Source: CAIMMJ01 sp037131955 (GTDB lineage Bacteria > Bacteroidota > Bacteroidia > UBA4408). From it: 37,033 nt of DNA. The translations under genes and the position numbers were made by a program. Positions 1 to 7,136 of this stretch are shown here, piece after piece; the first letter of the stretch is position 1, and each line of letters begins with the position of its first letter. The notes below the pieces were generated by a model. The model made no database searches, was not told the DNA's origin, and saw nothing but the letters and a program-made list of their open reading frames with translations. Where the stretch lies: NCBI GenBank assembly GCA_037131955.1, contig JBAXQC010000023.1, positions 1 through 37,033 of the forward strand, in the 5' to 3' direction.

Positions 1-840
1 TGTTATTACAAACTAAATTTGTTAAAGAATTTGGCAAAGCTGGCAAACTGCTCAATTGATTGTTATTACAAACTAAATTTGTTAAAGAATTTGGCAAAGC
101 TGGCAAACTGCTCAACAGATTATAGTAACACCACAAGGTTGTCAAATTAACTGGCAACTCCGGCAAACTGCTCAGTTGATTTTCATTACATTGCAAATTA
201 GTTAAAGAATTTGGCAAAACTGGCAGACTGCTCAACAGATTATTGTAACACATCAAAGTTGTCAAAGTATTTGGAAAAGCTGGTAAACTACTTAACAGAT
301 TATTGTAACACTTCAGAGTTGTCAAAGTATTTGGCAAAGTTGGTAAGCTGCTCAATTGGTTGTTATTACATTGTAAATTTGTTAATGAATTTGACAAAGC
401 TGGCAAACTGTTCAATTGGTTGTTATTACACTGTAAATTTGTTAAAGAGTTTGGTAAAGCCGGCAAGCTGCTCAACTGATTGAAATAACACAATAAACTT
501 GTTAAAGAACTTGGCAAATTTGGTAAACTGCTTAATTGATTATTATAACAATTTAAATATGTTAAAGAATTTGGCAAATTCGGTAAACTGCTCAATTGAT
601 TGTAAAAACAAGTTAATTGTGTTAAAGAATTTGGCAAAGCTGGCAAGCTTGTCAATTGATTGCTATTACAAATTAAATGTGTTAAAGAACTTGGCAAATC
701 TGGCAAGCTCGTCAATTGATTGTTATTACAACGTAAAAGTGTTAAAGAACTTGGCAAAGCTGGCAAGCTGCTCAATTGATTGCCTTCGCAATTTAGTTGA
801 GTCAAATTATCTGGTAAATAAGGCAAGCTTGTTATTTGAG
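1..840. repeat. 60-bp tandem repeat array (at least 14 units) encoding LRRs
   Basis: The sequence repeats with a strict 60-bp period. Each unit starts near TGTTATTACA and ends near CTCAATTGAT on the plus strand. Units 1-60 and 61-120 differ at only two bases, while units toward 781-840 are more degenerate. That gradient suggests recent duplication or homogenisation at the left, C-terminal-coding side. There are no spacers, and every unit keeps the minus-strand reading frame. The array is therefore coding repeat DNA. It continues past the left edge. Confidence 0.95.
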
Positions 841-1099
841 TACCATAACAATTTAACGTTATTAGATTATCAAAATACTGCACTCCAAAAAGGTTGGAAA
901 TAGCATAATATTGAACTTGTAAACTAGTAGCATTCACAATCCCTGCACATGTCGTATCCATCTGGTTTCCATTCATACAACTTGGATAGAGCTGAGTAAG
1001 TCTGGTTACAAAATTCGAATCAGGTATAGTTACCCACTGTGCTTTTGCAGGTACAAATTTTAACACAAGCACTAAAAATAATAGTATAAGTTTTTTCAT
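1..1099 (-). CDS. Secreted leucine-rich-repeat protein, C-terminus beyond the window edge
   Basis: The minus strand is open without a stop from an ATG at 1099-1097 to the left edge (366 codons). The first 20 residues form a signal peptide (KK, then a run of L/V/F, ending AKA-Q). A short N-terminal domain follows, with the IPDSNF motif near residue 26 that often opens Bacteroidota leucine-rich-repeat proteins. From about residue 80 onward there are at least 14 twenty-residue repeats of the form NQLSSLPALPxSLTxLxCxN, each encoded by exactly 60 bp. The LPxLPxxLxxL core is a bacterial LRR. The protein is probably exported and may interact with other proteins at the cell surface. A T9SS sorting domain is expected past the edge but cannot be seen. 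An exact TAnnTTTG promoter element lies 17 bp upstream. Plus-strand open frames over the array are antisense to these repeats. Confidence 0.88.
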   Translation of the reverse strand, partial: MKKLILLFLVLVLKFVPAKAQWVTIPDSNFVTRLTQLYPSCMNGNQMDTTCAGIVNATSLQVQYYAISNLFGVQYFDNLITLNCYGTQITSLPYLPDNLTQLNCEGNQLSSLPALPSSLTLLRCNNNQLTSLPDLPSSLTHLICNSNQLTSLPALPNSLTQLTCFYNQLSSLPNLPNSLTYLNCYNNQLSSLPNLPSSLTSLLCYFNQLSSLPALPNSLTNLQCNNNQLNSLPALSNSLTNLQCNNNQLSSLPTLPNTLTTLKCYNNLLSSLPAFPNTLTTLMCYNNLLSSLPVLPNSLTNLQCNENQLSSLPELPVNLTTLWCYYNLLSSLPALPNSLTNLVCNNNQLSSLPALPNSLTNLVCNN

Positions 1100-1115
1100 G
1101 GTTTTAATTTTAAAT

Positions 1116-1123
1116 CAAATATA
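1116..1123 (-). promoter_or_regulatory. Bacteroidota minus-7 element TAnnTTTG for the LRR gene
   Basis: The minus strand reads TATATTTG, an exact match to the Bacteroidota sigma-A minus-7 consensus TAnnTTTG, 17 bp before the ATG at 1099. No clear minus-33 TTTG partner is visible, so this is a candidate only. Confidence 0.45.
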
Positions 1124-1400
1124 GTTTAACTATTTCCAGCAGAAATAAATTTTTCCTTTTTGGTAAAATTTAACGCTTTTATGGTTAAAACTATACGTTT
1201 ATTGGTTTAACGATACTATTTTTTAAAACCTATTTTCTTCTGCAAACAATTGCGGTCAATGAATAAATCCCCTAATTCTCTACCAACCAAACACCTTTAC
1301 TCCTTTGTGAAACTATGTGCCTCCTTTGTGAATTTTGTGGTATAGATTCTGCCTTCAACTATTCATTGTAATTTATCAACTATCCACTATCAATTATTCA

Positions 1401-1439
1401 TCCGCCTCTGCGGATCAACTATCAATCCGCCGCGGCGGA
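1401..1439. repeat. Two TCCGC-N4-GCGGA palindromes in tandem
   Basis: TCCGCCTCTGCGGA (1401-1414) and TCCGCCGCGGCGGA (1426-1439, a perfect 14-bp palindrome) are separated by 11 bp and preceded by similar CTATCAAT-type sequence. They lie just after the minus-strand stop at 1444. They could act as a transcription terminator or be copies of a dispersed element. A third exact copy is at 2943-2956, and a one-mismatch copy lies inside the clpP-clpX hairpin. Confidence 0.7.
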
Positions 1440-1443
1440 ACAA

Positions 1444-2766
1444 TTACTCTTTCACCAATTTCACCACCTGCATTCCATTTACCCTTGCAAAATAAATTCC
1501 TTTGCTAAACCCACTGAGGTTTATTGTTTTCTGGTTAGTTTGACTCAATATTTTCTCTCCCAAAATACTATACACCTCCACCGAGTTTAAGTTTTTTGTG
1601 TCTTTAAAAGTAAACACACCTGAGCTTGGGTTAGGATAAACACTAAAATTTTCAGCCTCATTTTTATCAACGATAGTGGTTGCAAAATTAGCAAATCTCT
1701 CTGCTCTAGCTGTAATACAATTTTGGTTGTTTCTCATTAAATCAAAGTACATTCCGTTTTCAAAAGAATAGCTTTGGTTGCTCACCACCAAACCAGTAAT
1801 TAATGAAACGCCAATAATTGCTTGGCCATTTCCAAAGTAATAAATCATCCCATCCGGATCTATTGTTGAGCCTGCATTTAAAGAGTATCCTCCACTGGCA
1901 ATAGAAAATGGAGAAACTGCAGTTACTAATCCAGTGCTTGGATTAATTTTACCTAATCTTATAGTGCTTGAATCGAATTGTTGAATGGAATCATTTGGAA
2001 AAAAATCACTAAGTACGTATGTAAAATAGTTTTGACGTATCAGGCCATAAATACTTGAATCTGCACAACTGTATGTAAAATTATCAAATGCAATTCCATT
2101 GGGATTAATAAAAGGAACATTACTAAAAATACTTCCATCGTATATGTCCAAACCCATAAGATTACTACCAGTAGAAAAATAATACACCATTTGATGTGGG
2201 TCAATAACGCTTCCGGCCAATGCAAAACCTTGTGCAACAGGGCTTGTAGATATTTCTGTTATAAGTCCTGTTGTTGTGTTTGCTTTGGCTAAATAAACTG
2301 CTCCAGTTGTTTGGCCTGTATTTGGATTTGTGTAATTTCTTCTTGATAAACCATACATAATACTATCGGCATTGTTAAACCTAAAATTATCAAAATAGCC
2401 TTGGCCATTTGGATTAGTTAATTGGGTGCTGTTGGTTAATGATCCATTTGATAAACTTAATGTATTGATGTTGTTTGCACCAATAAAAACAAAGGAATTT
2501 TCGTAGGGATTTAAAGATGCTCCAGTTAAATTAATCGCCTCATTAAACGCAAAGCTCCCAGTGTTGGAAACATACCCGCTAATTGGATTAATAGTTCCCA
2601 AACGGAGCGACGCTGAATCAAATTGCTGACCAATAATAGATGAATCAACAGGATTGTATAAATTAGAATAATAGTTTTGCCTCACAATTCCAAAAATTGT
2701 ATTGTTGTTTTGTGAGTATGAATAAAATCCTGCAATGATTAAAAGAAAAGTAATTATTTTTTTCAT
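1444..2766 (-). CDS. Secreted protein with internal repeats and T9SS C-terminal sorting domain
   Basis: This 440-residue protein starts with a signal peptide (about residues 1-18, ending SYSQ). It ends with a type A T9SS sorting domain from about residue 377 (YPNPSSG, then a beta-rich segment with GIYFARV and a basic tail). It should therefore cross the outer membrane through the type IX system and be anchored or released at the surface. The body contains about three related blocks of roughly 110-130 residues. Each opens with an (I/Y)GLxRxNY-like motif and includes paired phrases such as QFDSxxxRLGxINPxxG and xIDPxxMxYYF. This resembles a beta-propeller-like sheet repeat, but I recognise no named family and no catalytic motif. 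The neighbouring LRR gene lies in the same orientation across a 344-bp gap, so co-transcription is unlikely. Confidence 0.85.
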   Translation of the reverse strand: MKKIITFLLIIAGFYSYSQNNNTIFGIVRQNYYSNLYNPVDSSIIGQQFDSASLRLGTINPISGYVSNTGSFAFNEAINLTGASLNPYENSFVFIGANNINTLSLSNGSLTNSTQLTNPNGQGYFDNFRFNNADSIMYGLSRRNYTNPNTGQTTGAVYLAKANTTTGLITEISTSPVAQGFALAGSVIDPHQMVYYFSTGSNLMGLDIYDGSIFSNVPFINPNGIAFDNFTYSCADSSIYGLIRQNYFTYVLSDFFPNDSIQQFDSSTIRLGKINPSTGLVTAVSPFSIASGGYSLNAGSTIDPDGMIYYFGNGQAIIGVSLITGLVVSNQSYSFENGMYFDLMRNNQNCITARAERFANFATTIVDKNEAENFSVYPNPSSGVFTFKDTKNLNSVEVYSILGEKILSQTNQKTINLSGFSKGIYFARVNGMQVVKLVKE

Positions 2767-2942
2767 GCCAGCTTTTTATCGTTGTTAATTAAGTTCTAAA
2801 AGTACTAACAATATCATTGTAACAATGTTTGTACGTCTATTTTTTTGCCAACAGCAACTTGGCTCCATTTTTCTATAGGTTAATTGTTTTAACCCGTCTG
2901 CCACATAGGATATCACAAATGTATATTCCCATTTGCTTGGTA

Positions 2943-2956
2943 TCCGCCCAAGCGGA
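2943..2956. repeat. Third TCCGC-N4-GCGGA palindrome
   Basis: TCCGCCCAAGCGGA lies in the 299-bp divergent gap between the T9SS gene (minus) and tig (plus). It has the same 5-bp arms and 4-bp spacer as the pair at 1401-1439. The gap holds no believable gene. Short open frames there lack family features. Confidence 0.65.
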
Positions 2957-3034
2957 CTTATTGAGACATTCATCTTCCCACTTTTCTTGTTCCTCTTCTC
3001 TTTATTTAACAATTCTCTTCCCATAATTTTTTAA

Positions 3035-3042
3035 TACATTTG
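3035..3042 (+). promoter_or_regulatory. Minus-7 element TACATTTG upstream of tig
   Basis: This is an exact TAnnTTTG match ending 23 bp before the tig ATG. It sits in an AT-rich stretch and is the best promoter candidate for the tig-clpP transcript. A minus-33 partner is not clear. Confidence 0.5.
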
Positions 3043-3065
3043 CACGATTTTTTTTATACTGAACA

Positions 3066-4409
3066 ATGAATGTTATTCAAGAACAAATAGACGATTTAAA
3101 TGCCGTACTTACCGTTACGCTTGCACCAGAAGATTACCAAGAAAAAGTTAAAAAGTCTCTTAAAGACTATTCTAAAAAAGTAAGCTTGCCCGGCTTTCGT
3201 GCCGGAATGGTTCCCATGAGCCTTATCCAAAAAATGCATGGAAAAGCTGTTTTGGTAGACGAAGTAAATAAACTCCTGCAAGAAAAAGTAGACGGTTACA
3301 TCAAAGAAAACAGGTTAGAACTTATTGGCAATGCCTTGCCATCTTTGGAAGACAAAAGCAAACGGGTAGATTGGGACAACGACAAAACCTTTGAATTTAA
3401 ATTCGACATTGCTTTTGCTCCTAAATTTACTCTGGACTTTAGCGGCGAAGAATTTAACACCAAAAAAGTTATTGTAGACGATGCTACCATAGAAACCTAT
3501 GCCAACAACATTGCAAAAAGATACGGCAAGCTAGAGTATCCAGAGTATGCCGACGAAGAGTGCCTGGTGTATGCCGATTTTGTTGAACTTGCAGAAGACG
3601 GCTCTATTGTGGCAGGTGGAATTTTTAAAAACTCTCCCGTTTCATTAGAAAGGCTTACAAATCAAAACGGAAAGGACGCTTTTGTAGGAAAAAAATTAGA
3701 CGAAACCTTTGAAATTAATCCTGCTGACCTTAGCACCAATGCCAGCGATTTAGCTGCAATGCTTGGCTTAGAAACTTCTCAAGTAGATTCCATCTCCAAA
3801 AAGTTTCAAGCAAAAATTACTGCCATTAGCAAAATGGTAGCTGCCGAATACAATGAGCAATTGTTCGAAAAAGTTTACGGCTCACAGGTTACCACATTAG
3901 AAGACTTTAAAAACAAAATTCGTGAAGAATTGTCGCAGATGTTCGAGGCCGATTCCAACAGAATGTTAAAAAACGACATACAAAAACGTTTAATAGAAAA
4001 AACAAACTTAACATTGCCCACGGAATTTTTAAAACGTTGGATAATGGCGGTTAACGAAAAGCCACTAACTTTAGAGCAATTAGAAGAAGATTTCGACAAA
4101 TATGTTTCCGGTTTAAGGTGGCAATTGATAGAGAACAAATTAATAGTAGAAAATGCTATTAATGTTACTCCTCAAGAAGCAAAAGACCATTTAAAAGAAA
4201 TTTTAGGCAAACAGTTTGCAGGATTTAATAACTTTGAAATGGAAGACGAAAAAATGGAAGCAACTCTTAGCAATATTTTACAAAATCCTGAGCAGGCTCA
4301 AAACATTTACCAACAGTTATACGACAACAAGCTAATGGAATTTTACAAATCTAAATTCAACCTAAAAGAAGTGAACGTTCCAGAAAAAGATTTTTATCAA
4401 ACCAACTAA
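3066..4409 (+). CDS. tig: Trigger factor, ribosome-associated chaperone
   Basis: This 447-residue protein is the trigger factor that binds the ribosome exit tunnel and shields nascent chains. The N-terminal ribosome-binding domain carries the signature loop LPGFRAGMVP near residues 42-51. A middle domain in the position of the FKBP-type prolyl isomerase (about 150-240) is divergent and may lack isomerase activity, as is often seen in Bacteroidota. The remaining C-terminal half is helical and charged, matching the substrate-holding arms. Its length fits the family. It sits 9 bp upstream of clpP and ahead of clpX, the classic tig-clpP-clpX order that couples folding of new chains to ATP-dependent proteolysis. 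Confidence 0.95.
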   Translation: MNVIQEQIDDLNAVLTVTLAPEDYQEKVKKSLKDYSKKVSLPGFRAGMVPMSLIQKMHGKAVLVDEVNKLLQEKVDGYIKENRLELIGNALPSLEDKSKRVDWDNDKTFEFKFDIAFAPKFTLDFSGEEFNTKKVIVDDATIETYANNIAKRYGKLEYPEYADEECLVYADFVELAEDGSIVAGGIFKNSPVSLERLTNQNGKDAFVGKKLDETFEINPADLSTNASDLAAMLGLETSQVDSISKKFQAKITAISKMVAAEYNEQLFEKVYGSQVTTLEDFKNKIREELSQMFEADSNRMLKNDIQKRLIEKTNLTLPTEFLKRWIMAVNEKPLTLEQLEEDFDKYVSGLRWQLIENKLIVENAINVTPQEAKDHLKEILGKQFAGFNNFEMEDEKMEATLSNILQNPEQAQNIYQQLYDNKLMEFYKSKFNLKEVNVPEKDFYQTN

Positions 4410-4418
4410 TAAAAAATT

Positions 4419-5093
4419 ATGCAAAACTACGACGAATTCAGAAAATTTGCTGTGCAAGGCAAAGGCCTTAGTGGCAATACGCTAGACAGCTATCACAAAC
4501 ACCAAATAACATCACTTACTCCATATATTTTGGAGGAAAGACAACTTAACGTTTCACAGATGGACGTTTTTTCTAGGTTGATGATGGATAGAATTATTTT
4601 TTTAGGAACCGGCATCGACGATCAAGTTGCAAACATCGTGCAAGCTCAGTTGCTTTTTTTGCAATCTACAGACGCTAAAAAAGACATTCAAATTTACTTG
4701 AACTCGCCAGGTGGTTCTGTTTATGCTGGTTTAGGCATTTACGATACCATGCAATACATAGAGCCAGATGTGGCTACTATCTGCACAGGAATGGCTGCAA
4801 GCATGGGTGCTGTGCTGATGTGTGCCGGAGCAAAAGGAAAACGTTCTGCACTAAAACACGCCAGAGTAATGATTCACCAACCACTTGGAGGAGCGCAAGG
4901 ACAAGCTTCGGACATTGAAATTACTGCCCGTGAAATTCAAAAACTAAAAAAAGAATTATACGATATTATTGCTTTTCATAGCGGACAAACTTACGAGAAA
5001 GTTTGGTCAGATAGCGACCGCGATTACTGGATGACCTCCGAAGAAGCCAGAGACTACGGTATGGTGGACGAAATTCTCTTAAAAAGTAGATAA
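4419..5093 (+). CDS. clpP: ATP-dependent Clp protease proteolytic subunit
   Basis: This 224-residue serine protease forms the double-heptamer proteolytic chamber that degrades proteins unfolded by ClpX. The catalytic triad is complete: Ser128 in TGMAASMGA, His153 in MIHQPLGG and Asp202 in SDSDRDYW, with spacing identical to E. coli ClpP. The GGSVYAGL substrate-binding segment is present near residues 98-105. About 30 residues precede the usual mature N-terminus, so a processed propeptide is likely. It follows tig by 9 bp and is separated from clpX by 103 bp that contain a strong hairpin. Confidence 0.97.
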   Translation: MQNYDEFRKFAVQGKGLSGNTLDSYHKHQITSLTPYILEERQLNVSQMDVFSRLMMDRIIFLGTGIDDQVANIVQAQLLFLQSTDAKKDIQIYLNSPGGSVYAGLGIYDTMQYIEPDVATICTGMAASMGAVLMCAGAKGKRSALKHARVMIHQPLGGAQGQASDIEITAREIQKLKKELYDIIAFHSGQTYEKVWSDSDRDYWMTSEEARDYGMVDEILLKSR

Positions 5094-5116
5094 AACTGTA
5101 GAACAAAATTAAACCC

Positions 5117-5154
5117 ATTATTTCCCTCTCTGCTTTAGCGGAGAGGGAAATAAT
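5117..5154. terminator. Long perfect hairpin between clpP and clpX
   Basis: Arms 5117-5130 and 5141-5154 are perfect 14-bp reverse complements. The stem continues inward through a T-G wobble and two GC pairs to a TTTA loop. The stem reads ATTATTTCCCTCTC on the left. It is probably a terminator or attenuator that lets clpX levels be set apart from tig-clpP. There is no T-run right after the stem, so termination is an inference. The core TCTGC-TTTA-GCGGA is one mismatch from the dispersed palindrome at 1401, 1426 and 2943. Confidence 0.6.
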
Positions 5155-5196
5155 ACAATTGCAAATCTATTTTAGTAAAATAAAAACAATAAAACA

Positions 5197-6441
5197 ATGA
5201 GTAAAGCCGGTTCAAAATGTTCTTTTTGCGGGAGAGAAAGAAAAGAAGTTTCTATTCTTATTGCGGGTATCGACGGTCATATTTGCAACTTTTGCATAGA
5301 CCAAGCCGGAGCAATTATAAAAGAAGAAATAGGACAAACAAAAGGAGTTAAACCTTTTGCCTCTTCTTCCATAAAATTGCTTAAGCCAATGGCCATAAAG
5401 GAACATTTAGATGAGTACGTTATTGGACAAGACGATGCAAAAAAAACATTGTGTGTGGCGGTTTACAATCATTACAAAAGATTAATAGAAAACGAAAAAG
5501 GAAATAAAAAACCCGAAGATGCAGAGATAGAAAAATCAAACATCATTATGGTGGGTGAAACTGGAACCGGAAAAACCCTGTTGGCAAAAACTATTGCCAA
5601 AATATTAAACGTTCCATTTTGTATAACCGATGCCACAGTGCTTACCGAAGCTGGATACGTTGGCGAAGATGTAGAAGGTATTTTATCTCGCTTATTACAG
5701 GCAGCAGATTACGACGCTGCTGCTGCGGCCAAAGGAATTGTGTTCATTGATGAAATAGATAAAATTGCCCGCAAGAGCGATAATCCTTCCATCACAAGAG
5801 ACGTTTCGGGCGAAGGAGTGCAACAGGCCTTGCTAAAAATTTTAGAAGGAACAGTAGTAAACGTTCCACCGCAAGGAGGAAGAAAACACCCCGAAGCAAA
5901 AATGGTGCAGGTGGATACAAACAACATTTTATTTATTTGTGGAGGAGCTTTTGATGGAATAGGAAAAAAAATTGCTCAACGCTTAGGTTCAAACACCGTA
6001 GGCTATAGCACCGAAAAACGAGAAGACTTCGACAAAGACAACCCTTTGCAATACATTGCTCCGCCCGATTTAAAAAGCTTTGGTTTAATACCCGAATTAA
6101 TTGGCCGTTTACCCGTTTTAACCTACCTAAATCCATTGGATGAAAAAGCGCTGAGAAGAATTCTAACAGAGCCAAAAAACGCCTTAATAAAACAATACAT
6201 CCGTATTTTTGAATTAGATGGAATTGAACTTAGTTTTGACAAAGAAGTTTTGGATTTAATTATACAAAAAGCCTTAGAGTTTAAATTAGGAGCAAGAGGT
6301 TTGCGTTCTATTTGTGAAGCCATACTTACCGATGCCATGTTTGAATTGCCAGAGAGCAAAGAAAAAGCAATAAAAATTACTTTGACTTATGCCTTGGAGA
6401 AAATGAAAAAAGCTTCTCTGAGTAAACTTAAAGCAGCGTAA
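5197..6441 (+). CDS. clpX: ATP-dependent Clp protease ATP-binding subunit ClpX
   Basis: This 414-residue AAA+ unfoldase delivers substrates to ClpP. The N-terminal zinc-binding domain has Cys8, Cys11, Cys30 and Cys33. The AAA+ core shows Walker A GETGTGKT at 120-127, the GYVG pore loop at 153-156 and Walker B with IVFIDEID at 181-188. It also has the RKH loop in GGRKHPEA near 231 and a sensor-2 arginine in the LGARGLRS segment. All key residues are intact and the length is typical. It lies downstream of tig and clpP, with a hairpin between clpP and clpX. Confidence 0.97.
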   Translation: MSKAGSKCSFCGRERKEVSILIAGIDGHICNFCIDQAGAIIKEEIGQTKGVKPFASSSIKLLKPMAIKEHLDEYVIGQDDAKKTLCVAVYNHYKRLIENEKGNKKPEDAEIEKSNIIMVGETGTGKTLLAKTIAKILNVPFCITDATVLTEAGYVGEDVEGILSRLLQAADYDAAAAAKGIVFIDEIDKIARKSDNPSITRDVSGEGVQQALLKILEGTVVNVPPQGGRKHPEAKMVQVDTNNILFICGGAFDGIGKKIAQRLGSNTVGYSTEKREDFDKDNPLQYIAPPDLKSFGLIPELIGRLPVLTYLNPLDEKALRRILTEPKNALIKQYIRIFELDGIELSFDKEVLDLIIQKALEFKLGARGLRSICEAILTDAMFELPESKEKAIKITLTYALEKMKKASLSKLKAA

Positions 6442-6540
6442 ATTAAAACGATGTTTTTTAAAAAATAATTTTACAACTCCAATACTTTAGTTGTATAAAT
6501 TCCATAACTTAAATGCACTAGGTTTTATTCGCTGCTTCAT

Positions 6541-6560
6541 TGTGGTGCTAATTCGCCACA
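6541..6560. terminator. Weak stem-loop downstream of clpX
   Basis: TGTGGTG and CGCCACA can pair as seven base pairs including one T-G wobble, around a CTAATT loop, 100 bp after the clpX stop. No T-run follows, so a terminator role is uncertain. Confidence 0.25.
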
Positions 6561-6646
6561 GCAAAAATATGGTGTTAAATGGGCCTAATTTAGAATTTTA
6601 TTTGGTATAAATATTTAAGCTATAACTTAGCGGCCATAAAATCAAA

Positions 6647-7135
6647 ATGCAATCACCACAAAATAAAATTTTTTACGAAACACTTGGTTTAGTTTCTCAA
6701 ATTGCGGAATGGAAAAGCCAAGGTCTCTCTGTCGTTTTTACCAATGGATGTTTTGATATTTTGCACCGCGGTCATGTTCAATATTTATACGATGCTGCAA
6801 ACCTTGGCGACAAACTTATTGTTGCTGTAAATTCCGACAACTCAGTAAAACAGCTCAATAAAGGAGATAACCGCCCAATCAATACAGAACAAGATAGGGC
6901 ATTTATTTTAGCCGCCCTAGAGTATGTAAGTGCTGTAACTATTTTTGATGAGGCCACTCCCCTACCCCTAATAGAGAAAGTTAAACCTGATGTGTTGGTA
7001 AAGGGTGCCGACTACTCTCCTTCTCAAGTAATTGGAAAAGATTTTGTAGAAAGCTACGGCGGTAAATTAGTATTGATTCCTTTTGTAGAAGGTTATTCTA
7101 GTTCAAAAATCATCGAAACAATAACGGGAAAATAG
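6647..7135 (+). CDS. rfaE2: D-glycero-beta-D-manno-heptose 1-phosphate adenylyltransferase
   Basis: This 162-residue nucleotidyltransferase of the cytidylyltransferase-like family transfers AMP from ATP to heptose 1-phosphate on the way to ADP-heptose for lipopolysaccharide core. The nucleotide-binding signature TNGCFDILHRGH is at residues 32-43, with the HxGH motif at 40-43. The later VKGADY segment and the ending GYSSSKIIETI match the RfaE2 family. The kinase half (RfaE1/HldA), fused to this domain in E. coli HldE, is not in the window, so the two activities are on separate genes. It is followed after one base by radA, so the two are likely co-transcribed. Confidence 0.93.
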   Translation: MQSPQNKIFYETLGLVSQIAEWKSQGLSVVFTNGCFDILHRGHVQYLYDAANLGDKLIVAVNSDNSVKQLNKGDNRPINTEQDRAFILAALEYVSAVTIFDEATPLPLIEKVKPDVLVKGADYSPSQVIGKDFVESYGGKLVLIPFVEGYSSSKIIETITGK

Positions 7136-7136
7136 C

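Larger units (their letters stand above)
1100..1443. other. Intergenic region with promoter and small repeats
   Basis: This 344-bp gap lies between the stop of the T9SS protein gene and the start of the LRR gene, both on the minus strand. The right half holds four TTTGTG-like hexamers at 9-11 bp spacing (1304-1339). It also holds two GC-rich palindromes in an otherwise AT-rich setting, at 1401-1414 and 1426-1439. The left part carries the LRR promoter element at 1116-1123. No credible coding sequence is seen. Confidence 0.7.

Noticed and set aside
1..840. CRISPR-like array of regular repeats
   Set aside because: The 60-bp units are contiguous with no spacers and keep one open minus-strand frame encoding 20-residue LRRs.
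211..903. Plus-strand open frames over the repeat array (211-483 and 499-903)
   Set aside because: They are antisense to the LRR gene. Their repetitive Cys/Asn/Leu content is a by-product of the 60-bp repeat.
2785..3026. Overlapping open frames of 65-79 codons in the T9SS protein-tig gap
   Set aside because: They have no family features, overlap each other on opposite strands, and cover promoter sequence and a palindrome.
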